Shown: one piece after another, positions 7,912 to 15,330 of the stretch
How the letters are laid out: the number at the start of each line of letters is the position of its first letter
Numbering within the stretch: position 1 is the stretch's first letter
Origin: CAYRTD01 sp964426915
Lineage (GTDB): Bacteria > Bacteroidota > Bacteroidia > Bacteroidales > GCA-2748055
Assembly (NCBI GenBank): GCA_964426915.1
Contig: CAYRTD010000033.1
Location: 1-29,668 of the forward strand
Reading direction: 5' to 3'
Length of the DNA: 29,668 nucleotides
The notes under the pieces: model-generated
Seen by the model: the letters and a program-made list of their open reading frames with translations, nothing else
What the model was told of the DNA's origin: nothing
The model's database searches: none
Position numbers and translations under genes: made by a program

Positions 7912-9096
7912 TTATTTCCGGTATTTTTCTGTCATTTTAAATACTTCGTGGAGAATATTTTTTTCTGTTTCATCAAAACTGAGGCCTCTTCGTTCCATAA
8001 CAATAGAGGCAACTTCATAAGCCCTGGAAAGAGAAAAAGTTGTGAATCCTCTTGCTCCCCCCCAGGAAAAGGAGGGAATGAAGTTCCGGGGGAATCCCGA
8101 TCCGAATATATTCGCGTTAACCCCTACAACCGTTCCGGTATTAAACATAGTATTAATACCGCATTTGGAATGATCTCCCATGATGAGTCCGCAGAATTGC
8201 AGACCAGTATTAATGAATTTTTCTTCGGGGTAACTCCACAGTCTGATCAAAGCATAATTATTCTTGAGATTGGAATTATTAGTATCGGCACCGATATTAC
8301 ACCATTCACCGATTACCGAGTTTCCAAGGAAGCCATCATGGGCCTTGTTGGAATATCCCTGGATAACGGAATTATTGATCTCTCCTCCTACCTTAGAGTA
8401 AGGACCAACAGTGGTTGGGCCATATATTTTAGCAGATAATTTAACCACAGAACCTGCACATAATGCAAAAGGACCCCGGATAACACTGCCTTCCATTATT
8501 TCCGAATCTTTACCGATGTAAACCGGACCCGTTGTGGTATTTATAGTTGAGAATTCCACTTTTGCCCCTTCCTCAATAAAGATGTCATGTCCTGCCAGAT
8601 TATTGGAAAGGCCGAGTTTGCTACTCTTTCTGTCAGACCTGATGTGTTCCATATCCACCCTGATCTGTTCACCATTCAGGCGAAATATCTGCCAGGGATG
8701 ATCGAGGAATTGTATTTCTTTGCCCCATGCCTTTATCGAGTGAGGATGCAGATCAAGGGGATCAAAATGTTTTAATCCTTCCCTGTTAGTGCGGTAAGCA
8801 ATGAGGCGTCCGTCTTTCGTGAGGCCTTCATGCATTTTAAGGTTTATGACAGGATTAGATATCTCACGGTCGGGTAATAATGATCCCGAAATAAGGATAT
8901 TATCATCTTCGGGTTTAGCAGGAAACTTCGTGCTGAGGTATTTTTTTGTATGGTTGCTGAATTCCGCTTCAGGTATTAAATATTGCCATTTTTCCCGAAT
9001 CTTTAAAATGCCTATCCTGAGTTCGGAAACAGGTTTTGTAAATGTTAAAGGAAGCAGATTCTCAAAGGAACTGTCGTCAAAAAAAAGGATGTTCAT
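7912..9096 (-). CDS. GlmU family protein (sugar nucleotidyltransferase-like, left-handed beta-helix)
   Basis: A 394-residue protein typical of Bacteroidota and annotated as GlmU family / putative sugar nucleotidyltransferase. The N-terminal half (about 1-170) begins MNILFFDD and includes LLPLTFTKPVSELRIGILKI, the signature of the NTP_transf_4 domain. It lacks the usual GxGxRM nucleotide-binding loop of real GlmU. The C-terminal half (about 175-360) consists of irregular hexapeptide repeats (VYIGKDSEI, GPTTVGPYSKVGGEI, NSVIGEWCNIGADT) that form a left-handed beta-helix, as in acetyltransferases. Activity is not established; it may act in UDP-GlcNAc or envelope sugar metabolism. The organism would have a separate true GlmU. 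The rpmE2 terminator lies just upstream, so expression needs read-through or a short leader; CAAAAATA at 9109-9116 matches a -7 box on this strand but overlaps the terminator T-run. Confidence 0.85.
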   Translation of the reverse strand: MNILFFDDSSFENLLPLTFTKPVSELRIGILKIREKWQYLIPEAEFSNHTKKYLSTKFPAKPEDDNILISGSLLPDREISNPVINLKMHEGLTKDGRLIAYRTNREGLKHFDPLDLHPHSIKAWGKEIQFLDHPWQIFRLNGEQIRVDMEHIRSDRKSSKLGLSNNLAGHDIFIEEGAKVEFSTINTTTGPVYIGKDSEIMEGSVIRGPFALCAGSVVKLSAKIYGPTTVGPYSKVGGEINNSVIQGYSNKAHDGFLGNSVIGEWCNIGADTNNSNLKNNYALIRLWSYPEEKFINTGLQFCGLIMGDHSKCGINTMFNTGTVVGVNANIFGSGFPRNFIPSFSWGGARGFTTFSLSRAYEVASIVMERRGLSFDETEKNILHEVFKMTEKYRK

Positions 9097-9121
9097 ATGT
9101 TTTTATTTCAAAAATAAACAA

Positions 9122-9156
9122 AAAAACTCCGATAATTCAGAAGATTACCGGAGTTT
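9122..9156 (-). terminator. Intrinsic terminator of rpmE2
   Basis: On the minus strand the arms AAAACTCCG and CGGAGTTTT form a stable stem, extended by partial pairing inside the 17-base interior (TAAT/ATTA). The second arm runs straight into TTTTTTTG, giving a canonical T-run in the direction of rpmE2 transcription. It begins about 20 bp after the rpmE2 stop codon. Confidence 0.85.
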
Positions 9157-9177
9157 TCCAACAATGTTTTAGGTATT

Positions 9178-9444
9178 TTAATTTTTCTTTTTGTCGTAAT
9201 GCGACTTATACCTGTTCATAAATTTGTCTACACGTCCTGCTGTATCAACAAGTTTCATTTTTCCGGTATAAAAAGGATGGGATTGTGAAGAGATCTCCAG
9301 CTTGATCAGCGGATACTCTTTACCGTCTTCCATTTTTATTGTTTCTTTCGAAGGAGCTGTTGAACGGGTTGTAAATGTAAAACCGTTTGACATGTCCTTA
9401 AATACTACAAGCCTGTAATTTTTTGGATGAATTTCCTTTTTCAT
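9178..9444 (-). CDS. rpmE2: 50S ribosomal protein L31, type B
   Basis: An 88-residue ribosomal large-subunit protein. It begins MKKEIHPKNYRLVVFKDMS and carries the conserved SHPFYTGK segment and the C-terminal RVDKFMNRY motif of L31. None of the four zinc-binding cysteines of type A L31 is present, so this is the zinc-independent type B form. In many bacteria the B form replaces the zinc form under zinc limitation; Bacteroidota commonly carry only this form, so regulation by zinc cannot be assumed. It is monocistronic, with its own promoter (9488-9518) and terminator (9122-9156). Confidence 0.96.
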   Translation of the reverse strand: MKKEIHPKNYRLVVFKDMSNGFTFTTRSTAPSKETIKMEDGKEYPLIKLEISSQSHPFYTGKMKLVDTAGRVDKFMNRYKSHYDKKKN

Positions 9445-9487
9445 TTTTATTTCTGTTTCTTCTTCAACTTCAGTTTAAAACGGAATG

Positions 9488-9518
9488 CAAAATTAGATAA
9501 GTTTGGCATAAATACAAA
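9488..9518 (-). promoter_or_regulatory. Bacteroidota-type promoter of rpmE2
   Basis: On the minus strand TTTG (9515-9518) is followed, after exactly 19 bases, by TAATTTTG (9488-9495). Both elements match the Bacteroidota consensus (TTTG, about 19 bp, TAnnTTTG). The predicted transcription start, near 9481, leaves a leader of roughly 36 bases before the rpmE2 ATG. This is the cleanest promoter in the window. The rest of the 160-bp gap shows no other feature. Confidence 0.65.
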
Positions 9519-9604
9519 ATAATTATGATTTTTTTTAATTCAGACTTATGGGGTATAAAAATGAGCTTTCAGATTTTTCGTTTTTGGGAGCAGGAGGTTC
9601 ATGA

Positions 9605-10801
9605 TTATGTAAGATTTTTTTGTTTTTTGTGAAGCTTCACCTTTTCAGGCATAAACCTTTCAAAGGGGATCGAATCGTCGAGCATATAGCGATAGGTATG
9701 ATGAGTTTTAGCCTTAACACCTCCTACAGCCTCATAAAGAGCGATCATCTTAGGGTTAAAATCGCCTACCCAGGACAATTCAATCTCGTCGTACCATGTT
9801 TTATTCACCATTTTTTGGTTCATATGCCAGAAAATTCCTGATTCTACTCCTGAATTCTGAAATTTCGGCACTACGCCAGCAGCCATTGCCCGGATTCGGG
9901 TAATTTTTTTATTCTTTTTCATATAGATGAACCGTATCATATTGAGCCAATGCATTTTCCCTTTCATGTGTTTAAGGATTTGATTGGCATCCGGCATTAA
10001 AATAAAAAATGCAACAGGTTTATTTTTATGGTAGGCAAACCAGATGATCTCTTCATCGAGGATAGGTCTGGCTTTTTCAAGTGTCGTTCTTATGGTTTTT
10101 TCTTTTAAAGGAGTAAAATCTTCCTTAAACTCGGACCATGCTTCCGAGTAAATAGAAATTGTATCCTTGATGAATTTATCGGCTTCTTCCCATTTAAAAT
10201 GTCTAAACTGAAAATCCGGTTTTTTCCCAACCCATTCAGCAATTTTCCAGAAGCGGGAGGGGAAGGGTTTCCGCAGATCGAGATGGTAACTGAACTGCTT
10301 AAAAAATATATTAAATCCGTAACTTTCGAAAAGATCCCGGTAATAGGGAAGATTGTACGGCATACCGAAGCCCGGATGGGTAAATCCTTCAACCAGTAAT
10401 CCCCAGAGAGAATCATTTTCCCCGAAATTTACAGGACCATCCATAGCTTTCATGCCTTTAGATCTGAGCCATTCAGCAGCTATATCAAAAAGTAAATATG
10501 CAGCTTTTCTATCATCAATGCATTCAAAAAAACCGCACCCCCCTGAAGGTATTTTTTCGGCCATTGCCTTTTCCTGATTGTAAAAAGCGGCAATCCGTCC
10601 AATTAATTTACCTCCGGATGTTTTAAGAACCCATCTTTTTGCCTCACCATTTTCGAAAAAGGGATTTTTGTCCGGATCAAACTGAGCTTCAATTTCTTTG
10701 TGCTGAGGACTCACCCAAAAAGGGTCGTTTTTATATATTAATCCGGGAACCTTTAAGAATTCGCTGGCTGTTTTTTTATCTTTTACTTCTTTTGTATACA
10801 T
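9605..10801 (-). CDS. GNAT-fold N-acetyltransferase-like protein, unknown substrate
   Basis: A 398-residue cytoplasmic protein of a family widespread in Bacteroidota and annotated as GNAT-family. The C-terminal half contains the elements expected for an acyl-CoA-binding fold: IIWFAYHKNKPVAFFILMPD (beta4-like strand), then AAGVVPKFQNSGVESGIFWH, equivalent to the acetyl-CoA pyrophosphate loop, and IELSWVGDFNPKMIALYEAVGG, which resembles the final helix and strand. The N-terminal half (YKNDPFWVSPQ, FFECIDDRKAA, DGPVNFGENDSLWGLLVEGF) is a degenerate first GNAT unit. No known substrate can be assigned. It is the last gene of a tight minus-strand operon, starting 9 bp after the PLP enzyme. Confidence 0.75.
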   Translation of the reverse strand: MYTKEVKDKKTASEFLKVPGLIYKNDPFWVSPQHKEIEAQFDPDKNPFFENGEAKRWVLKTSGGKLIGRIAAFYNQEKAMAEKIPSGGCGFFECIDDRKAAYLLFDIAAEWLRSKGMKAMDGPVNFGENDSLWGLLVEGFTHPGFGMPYNLPYYRDLFESYGFNIFFKQFSYHLDLRKPFPSRFWKIAEWVGKKPDFQFRHFKWEEADKFIKDTISIYSEAWSEFKEDFTPLKEKTIRTTLEKARPILDEEIIWFAYHKNKPVAFFILMPDANQILKHMKGKMHWLNMIRFIYMKKNKKITRIRAMAAGVVPKFQNSGVESGIFWHMNQKMVNKTWYDEIELSWVGDFNPKMIALYEAVGGVKAKTHHTYRYMLDDSIPFERFMPEKVKLHKKQKNLT

Positions 10802-10810
10802 ACATAAACA

Positions 10811-12286
10811 TTAAAATGAAAACCAGTTTTCAATGATCCTGTCTTTTTCTTCATTATCTGCTTCTTTTCTGTGGATAAATTCATTCTTCTTTTTTAAATA
10901 TAGATAATCTTTTTCATAGCTCCCGACATTATTCACGATATTTTTAAGTGCATCAATAAAATAATGTACATCTTCATCTGTCATTGTGGGATGTAAAGAC
11001 CATCTTACCCATCCGGGTTTTTGGGACAGGTCCCCGTGATTTATCCGGTCGGTAATTTCCTTCGATTTTTCATAACTTACTTCAAGAAGGAAATGTCCGT
11101 AGGTTCCGGCACATGCACATCCTCCCCTTACCTGAATGCCATAAAGATCGTTCAGTAGTTTAACCAGAAGATTAAAATGAATTTTTTCATGATAAAAGGA
11201 AATTATTGCAAGCCTGTCTTCGATTTGGTCTGCAAGTATATGTATTCCCGGTATTTTTCGAAGACCAGGAAAAGCAATTTTGAGGAGTTCTTCCTCTCTT
11301 GCCAGCATGTTGCTAACAGCCATTTTTTCTTTCAACTCAATTGCCAGGGCAGCTTTTATGGCTTCCAGGAAGCCCGGTGTGCCGCCATCCTCTCTTGCTT
11401 CAATATCATCAACATATTTGTATTTTCCCCAGGCATTTGTCCAATCTACCGTACCCCCACCCGGATTATCCGGCACTTCCGACTTATACATGGACGAATC
11501 AAAAATGAGTACTCCGGATGCCCCCGGGCCTCCAAGAAACTTATGTGGTGAGAAATAGATTGCATCAAGCTTCTCCATGGGATCTTCAGGATTCATGTTG
11601 ATGTCGGTATAGGGAGCCGAAGCAGCAAAATCGACAAAACACAGACCTCCGTGTTCGTGCATAATTTTTGCCATCTCGTGATAGGGAGTTCCGATTCCTG
11701 TTACATTGGAACAGGCTGTAAAACTTCCTATTTTAAATCTGCGGTCCTGGTATAGTTTTAATTTTTCCCTGAGGTCATCAAGGTCAACGAGTAAATTTTT
11801 ATCGGGTTTTATAATCACTACCTCTGCGATGGTCTCATACCAAGAAGTATGATTGGAGTGATGTTCCATGTGAGTTACAAATACGACGGGTCGGTTTTTC
11901 CCCTTCAGGCAATCGCTGTTCATCTGCCCACCACAACCTTTCAGACCCAGGATTCTCTGAAACTTCGTAACAACTGAGGTCATGCCGAACCCGGCAGTTA
12001 TGATCACCTCCGTTTTGCTGGCATTGACATGTTTTTTTATGTAGTCGTGAGCATAATGATAACTTCTGGTCATCATTGTGCCGGTTGTATTGGTTTCTGT
12101 ATGCGTATTAGCAACATAAGGACCAAAATCTTCCAAAAGCTTTTTTTCCAGAGGAAAGTACAAACGGCCACTTGCTATCCAGTCGGCATAGTGAATTTTC
12201 TTTTTTCCGTATGGACTTATGAAGCTTTCATTCAACCCGACAATATTGTTTCTGAATAATTCAAAATAATTCTCCAGATCTCCCAT
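10811..12286 (-). CDS. Class V aminotransferase-fold PLP enzyme (cysteine-desulfurase-like)
   Basis: A 491-residue fold-type I PLP enzyme of the class V (NifS/SufS/CsdA) superfamily. The PLP-binding lysine is K249 in SPHKFLGGPGASG, and the upstream FVDFAASAPYTDI contains the PLP-interacting Asp. The HMEHHSNHTSW segment corresponds to the conserved His region of desulfurases. A Cys loop, RGG-C390-A-C392-AGTYG, sits where desulfurases hold their catalytic cysteine, so a cysteine or selenocysteine lyase role is possible. The protein is longer than IscS/SufS (about 400) and has a distinctive C-terminal extension rich in K and E. There are no iscU or suf genes nearby, so a role in housekeeping Fe-S assembly is not supported. 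It is co-transcribed with the BI-1 gene upstream and the GNAT gene downstream, with a gap of 9 bp each. Confidence 0.85.
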   Translation of the reverse strand: MGDLENYFELFRNNIVGLNESFISPYGKKKIHYADWIASGRLYFPLEKKLLEDFGPYVANTHTETNTTGTMMTRSYHYAHDYIKKHVNASKTEVIITAGFGMTSVVTKFQRILGLKGCGGQMNSDCLKGKNRPVVFVTHMEHHSNHTSWYETIAEVVIIKPDKNLLVDLDDLREKLKLYQDRRFKIGSFTACSNVTGIGTPYHEMAKIMHEHGGLCFVDFAASAPYTDINMNPEDPMEKLDAIYFSPHKFLGGPGASGVLIFDSSMYKSEVPDNPGGGTVDWTNAWGKYKYVDDIEAREDGGTPGFLEAIKAALAIELKEKMAVSNMLAREEELLKIAFPGLRKIPGIHILADQIEDRLAIISFYHEKIHFNLLVKLLNDLYGIQVRGGCACAGTYGHFLLEVSYEKSKEITDRINHGDLSQKPGWVRWSLHPTMTDEDVHYFIDALKNIVNNVGSYEKDYLYLKKKNEFIHRKEADNEEKDRIIENWFSF

Positions 12287-12295
12287 TTTTTTCGT

Positions 12296-13045
12296 TTAGT
12301 TCCTGCTCGATAGTTTTGACAACAATCTAAGGAATTCGATATATAACCAGATCAGTGTGACCATAAGGCCGAAAGCCCCATACCATTCCATAAACTTGGG
12401 AGCTCCGGCTTCTGCACCCCGCTCAATAAAATCAAAGTCGAGTACCAGGTTCATGGCAGCAACCACAACTACAACCAATGAGAAAATAATTCCCATGGTG
12501 CCGTTGCTGTGAATAAAGCCGACATTTATGCCGAAAAAACCAAGTATAAAGGAAAGGAAATATGCTATGGCAATTCCTCCTGTGGCTGCTACGATTCCCA
12601 GCCTGAGATTATCAGTTACTTTAATGATCCCGGACCGGTATATGGCCAGAAGGGCAAACAATGTTCCGAAAGTAAGGGCTACTGCATTAATGACAATCCC
12701 CGGATATTTGGCATCAAAAAAGGCGGAAATGCCACCGAGAAACAATCCCTGAAGGACCGAATATACAGGAGCAGTAATTGGGGACCATGACATCTTAAAA
12801 ACTGTAATTAAAGCAGTAATAAAACCGCCTATCCCTCCGATTAACATATAGGTTTGCATAGCAGAAATATTGCCTGTTCCCATAAATTTCCATGTATAAC
12901 CTGCGCCCAAAACAACAAGGAGTAGCATAAGGAAAACCTTGTTAACAGTGCCCCTTATAGTCATTGTCTCAACTCCGGCCTTTTCTCTTGCTGTTGAGAA
13001 AACACTTTTGGTTAATACAGGATTCGCCGATCTTCTTATATTCAT
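12296..13045 (-). CDS. Bax inhibitor-1/YccA family membrane protein
   Basis: A 249-residue integral membrane protein with about seven hydrophobic helices (starting near residues 35, 65, 90, 118, 148, 180 and 222). The N-terminal RRSANPVLTKSVF stretch and the terminal APKFMEWYGAFGLMVTLIWLYIEFLRLL motif place it in the BaxI_1 (YccA/TMBIM) family, whose members are calcium-leak or stress-related membrane proteins; some interact with membrane proteolysis. The final hydrophilic end is short, as usual. It is the first gene of the three-gene operon and diverges from the flippase gene. A TATCTTTG -7 match lies at 13066-13073 on this strand. Confidence 0.9.
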   Translation of the reverse strand: MNIRRSANPVLTKSVFSTAREKAGVETMTIRGTVNKVFLMLLLVVLGAGYTWKFMGTGNISAMQTYMLIGGIGGFITALITVFKMSWSPITAPVYSVLQGLFLGGISAFFDAKYPGIVINAVALTFGTLFALLAIYRSGIIKVTDNLRLGIVAATGGIAIAYFLSFILGFFGINVGFIHSNGTMGIIFSLVVVVVAAMNLVLDFDFIERGAEAGAPKFMEWYGAFGLMVTLIWLYIEFLRLLSKLSSRN

Positions 13046-13065
13046 TTTATTAGTTTATTGGTTTT

Positions 13066-13073
13066 CAAAGATA
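13066..13073 (-). promoter_or_regulatory. Putative -7 box of the BI-1 operon
   Basis: On the minus strand TATCTTTG matches TAnnTTTG exactly, 20 bp before the BI-1 ATG. The nearest TTTG (13100-13103) is 26 bp upstream, which is longer than the usual spacing of about 19. It lies inside one arm of the inverted repeat 13093-13103/13146-13156, so a regulator may replace a weak -33 contact. This is inference. Confidence 0.4.
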
Positions 13074-13092
13074 GAATTTTTTAAATAATCCT

Positions 13093-13156
13093 GATATGAC
13101 AAAGGACATGCCAAATCATTTTGTGTCAGTAATGCTAAGCTGAGTTTTGTCATATC
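13093..13156. promoter_or_regulatory. 11-bp inverted repeat between divergent operons, possible operator
   Basis: GATATGACAAA (13093-13103) and TTTGTCATATC (13146-13156) are perfect reverse complements separated by 42 bp, in the 154-bp gap between the divergent BI-1 and flippase operons. Each arm places the same TTTGTCATATC upstream of one of the two genes. The centre-to-centre distance of 53 bp is about five helical turns, which would put both sites on the same face of the DNA. Confidence 0.45.
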
Positions 13157-13176
13157 TTTACATTTTTGTTCTTTTG
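13146..13176 (+). promoter_or_regulatory. Putative promoter of the flippase operon
   Basis: TTTG (13146-13149), 19 bases, then TTCTTTTG (13169-13176), one mismatch from TAnnTTTG. The spacing equals the Bacteroidota optimum, and the predicted start lies near 13184, leaving a short leader before the ATG at 13200. The -33 box is part of the right arm of the inverted repeat. Confidence 0.4.
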
Positions 13177-13199
13177 TACTTGCCTGCAAATTTATTGGT

Positions 13200-14507
13200 A
13201 TGCGGAAAGCCCTTAAAAGGATCCGGGAAAGTGAGTTTCTTAAGAATGTTTTTACTCTGGTATCTGCTACCTCGGTTGCACAGGGTATTGCCCTGGCTAT
13301 TTATCCTGTCCTTACCCGAATTTATGAACCGGCAGAACATGGCTTATTTGCTCTGTACATGAGCATTATCGCAGTTTCTGCTATGATCTCTACCGGTAAA
13401 TACGAGCTGGCAATCATGATCCCCAAAAAAGAAAAAGACGGAATGAGTCTGGTCTTTTTATCTGTTATACTGTCCTTTTGTTTTAGTCTCTTTGTTTTTT
13501 TTATTATACTCGTATTCAGGGCAGAGATCCCGGTATGGCTGGGGAATCCCGATATTGGAAAATGGCTTTTATTTATTCCTTTATCCACCTTTATGATTGC
13601 GGTATTTCAAAGCTTTAGTTACTGGAATAACCGGTTTAAAAAATACCGGAACATTGCAGGGGCCAACCTGAGCCAGTCTATTATTAATTCAATAGTAAAA
13701 CTAACCACGAGTAATAGCATTCCTACCGGCGGGGGATTGATTACCGGAGCTATTGGGGGGCAATTTGCCGGAATGACAGTATACCTGAAAAGATTCTTTT
13801 CAAAAGACAGGCTTTATTTAAGTCTTATTGGTATCAGGGATTTGAAAAACATTGCCAGAAGGTTTAGTTTTTTTCCAAGATATAATATGCCTCACTATCT
13901 GACAAATAATTTATCATCCAGCTTACCGATTTTCGTCTTCAGCTCCTGGTTTTCTCCCTTAGAGGTTGGACTATATTCACTGGGTTTTATGATGATCAAC
14001 CGGCCGATGAACCTGATCACACACTCACTTACACAGGTATTCTCCCAGAGAGTTATTGAGAAGCATAATAAGGGTGAGAAGGTCCGTAACGACGTAAAAG
14101 GATTGGTTATCAGGCTTTTGAGTTTTTCTATTGTTCCTTTTGTATTGGCGGGAGTATTTGGTCCCGGATTGTTTTCCTTTGTTTTCGGAGATGAGTGGTT
14201 TGAAGCCGGACAGTACATGAGACTTCTTTTGCCCTGGCTTTTCGTTGTTTTTCTTTCTTCTCCCCTTTCATTCCTGCCCGATATACTTTCACTTCAAAAA
14301 AAGGCCATGTGGATTGATATCATTAAATTATTATTTAGAATAATTGCATTGGCCATTGGAGTGATAATGAATAATATAACCTTGGCAATCATGCTTTTTA
14401 GCGGAATTAGTTTCATTCTTGTTTCATATAGTCTATTTTGGTATGTAAATTTGTCAGCGCTGGCTGATAAAAGGACGGTAGAAATGACAGCTGATAAATT
14501 ATTATAG
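13200..14507 (+). CDS. Polysaccharide/oligosaccharide flippase (Wzx-like, MOP superfamily)
   Basis: A 435-residue inner-membrane protein with about 12 hydrophobic helices, belonging to the MVF/MOP superfamily polysaccharide transporter group. The N-terminus (FLKNVFTLVSATSVAQGIALAIYPVLTRIYEPAEHGLFALYMS) is the diagnostic first helix pair of Wzx-like flippases, with the TRIY-P-EHG-F motif. These proteins move undecaprenyl-linked glycans from the cytoplasmic to the periplasmic face. The length is typical. It opens a four-gene plus-strand operon and is followed after 4 bp by the methyltransferase. No polymerase (Wzy) or initiating sugar transferase is present nearby, so the glycan either is short or is completed by genes elsewhere. 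The start ATG is preceded by a Bacteroidota-like promoter and no strong Shine-Dalgarno. Confidence 0.88.
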   Translation: MRKALKRIRESEFLKNVFTLVSATSVAQGIALAIYPVLTRIYEPAEHGLFALYMSIIAVSAMISTGKYELAIMIPKKEKDGMSLVFLSVILSFCFSLFVFFIILVFRAEIPVWLGNPDIGKWLLFIPLSTFMIAVFQSFSYWNNRFKKYRNIAGANLSQSIINSIVKLTTSNSIPTGGGLITGAIGGQFAGMTVYLKRFFSKDRLYLSLIGIRDLKNIARRFSFFPRYNMPHYLTNNLSSSLPIFVFSSWFSPLEVGLYSLGFMMINRPMNLITHSLTQVFSQRVIEKHNKGEKVRNDVKGLVIRLLSFSIVPFVLAGVFGPGLFSFVFGDEWFEAGQYMRLLLPWLFVVFLSSPLSFLPDILSLQKKAMWIDIIKLLFRIIALAIGVIMNNITLAIMLFSGISFILVSYSLFWYVNLSALADKRTVEMTADKLL

Positions 14508-14511
14508 AAGA

Positions 14512-15330
14512 ATGAAAAAACTATCCAAAGCCTGTAAGGCCTTATCTCTTATTCTCCGGAAACCTGTTTTACTCAACAGGGTATTACAGGAGCCGAACCA
14601 CTGGAAGGAACATTTGGATAACAGATATAATTTATCTCATGGCTTAGCAGTGACAGATCCTTCGGAATTGTTCGATAAGAAATATAATGAAGACCTTAAG
14701 CTTTTTACTTTTCTTGATGGCGGTTCTCTTGTTACCGATATAGCGCTCCTAAAAGGACTTGCAAGGAAGTATAATAATTGCCGTTATTTTGAGATCGGTA
14801 CCTGGAGAGGGGAGTCGGCAGTTAACCTTGCTGATGTTGCCAGTGAGGTTTTTACTCTTAATCTGTCTGCCAATGAGATGAGAGAGTTGGGTGTTTCAGA
14901 GGAAACTATTGCCCAGCAGGGAATGTTTTCGAAGGATAACAAAAAAATCATCCATTTAAAAGGGAATTCGCGGACCTATAATTTTGCTGCCATAGCTAAA
15001 AAGTTTGATCTTATTTTTGTCGATGGATCTCATCATTATGAAGATGTGAAAAATGATACAGAAAAAGTTTTCAAACACCTTGTACATGATAATTCAATTG
15101 TTGTATGGCATGATTACGGAGTCACACCCGAGGATGTAAGATACGAAGTTTTGGCAGGAATTCTTGATGGATCGCCCCCCGAAATACATACTCATCTTTA
15201 TCACGTAGCTCATACCAAATCTGCAATTTTTTTAAGAGAACAATTAAAAACAGAAAGCTTGCAAAAGCCATTCAATCCACACCATTATTATACGGTAAAT
15301 ATTAAATACAGACCAATTGAAAAAGGATAA
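14512..15330 (+). CDS. Class I SAM-dependent methyltransferase
   Basis: A 272-residue Rossmann-fold methyltransferase, probably of the Methyltransf_24 type. Motif I is E94-I-G-T-W-R-G100, the SAM-binding glycine loop. Motif IV-like F-V-D171-G-S-H-H-Y-E-D follows strand 4 (FDLIFVDGSHHYED), a hallmark of small-molecule and sugar O-methyltransferases of this group. The first ~70 residues form a basic N-terminal region specific to this protein. Embedded between a flippase and a glycosyltransferase, it probably methylates a sugar or lipid-linked saccharide; the acceptor is not known. It starts 4 bp after the flippase stop codon, and its 3' end overlaps the next gene by 14 bp, indicating translational coupling. 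Confidence 0.85.
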   Translation: MKKLSKACKALSLILRKPVLLNRVLQEPNHWKEHLDNRYNLSHGLAVTDPSELFDKKYNEDLKLFTFLDGGSLVTDIALLKGLARKYNNCRYFEIGTWRGESAVNLADVASEVFTLNLSANEMRELGVSEETIAQQGMFSKDNKKIIHLKGNSRTYNFAAIAKKFDLIFVDGSHHYEDVKNDTEKVFKHLVHDNSIVVWHDYGVTPEDVRYEVLAGILDGSPPEIHTHLYHVAHTKSAIFLREQLKTESLQKPFNPHHYYTVNIKYRPIEKG

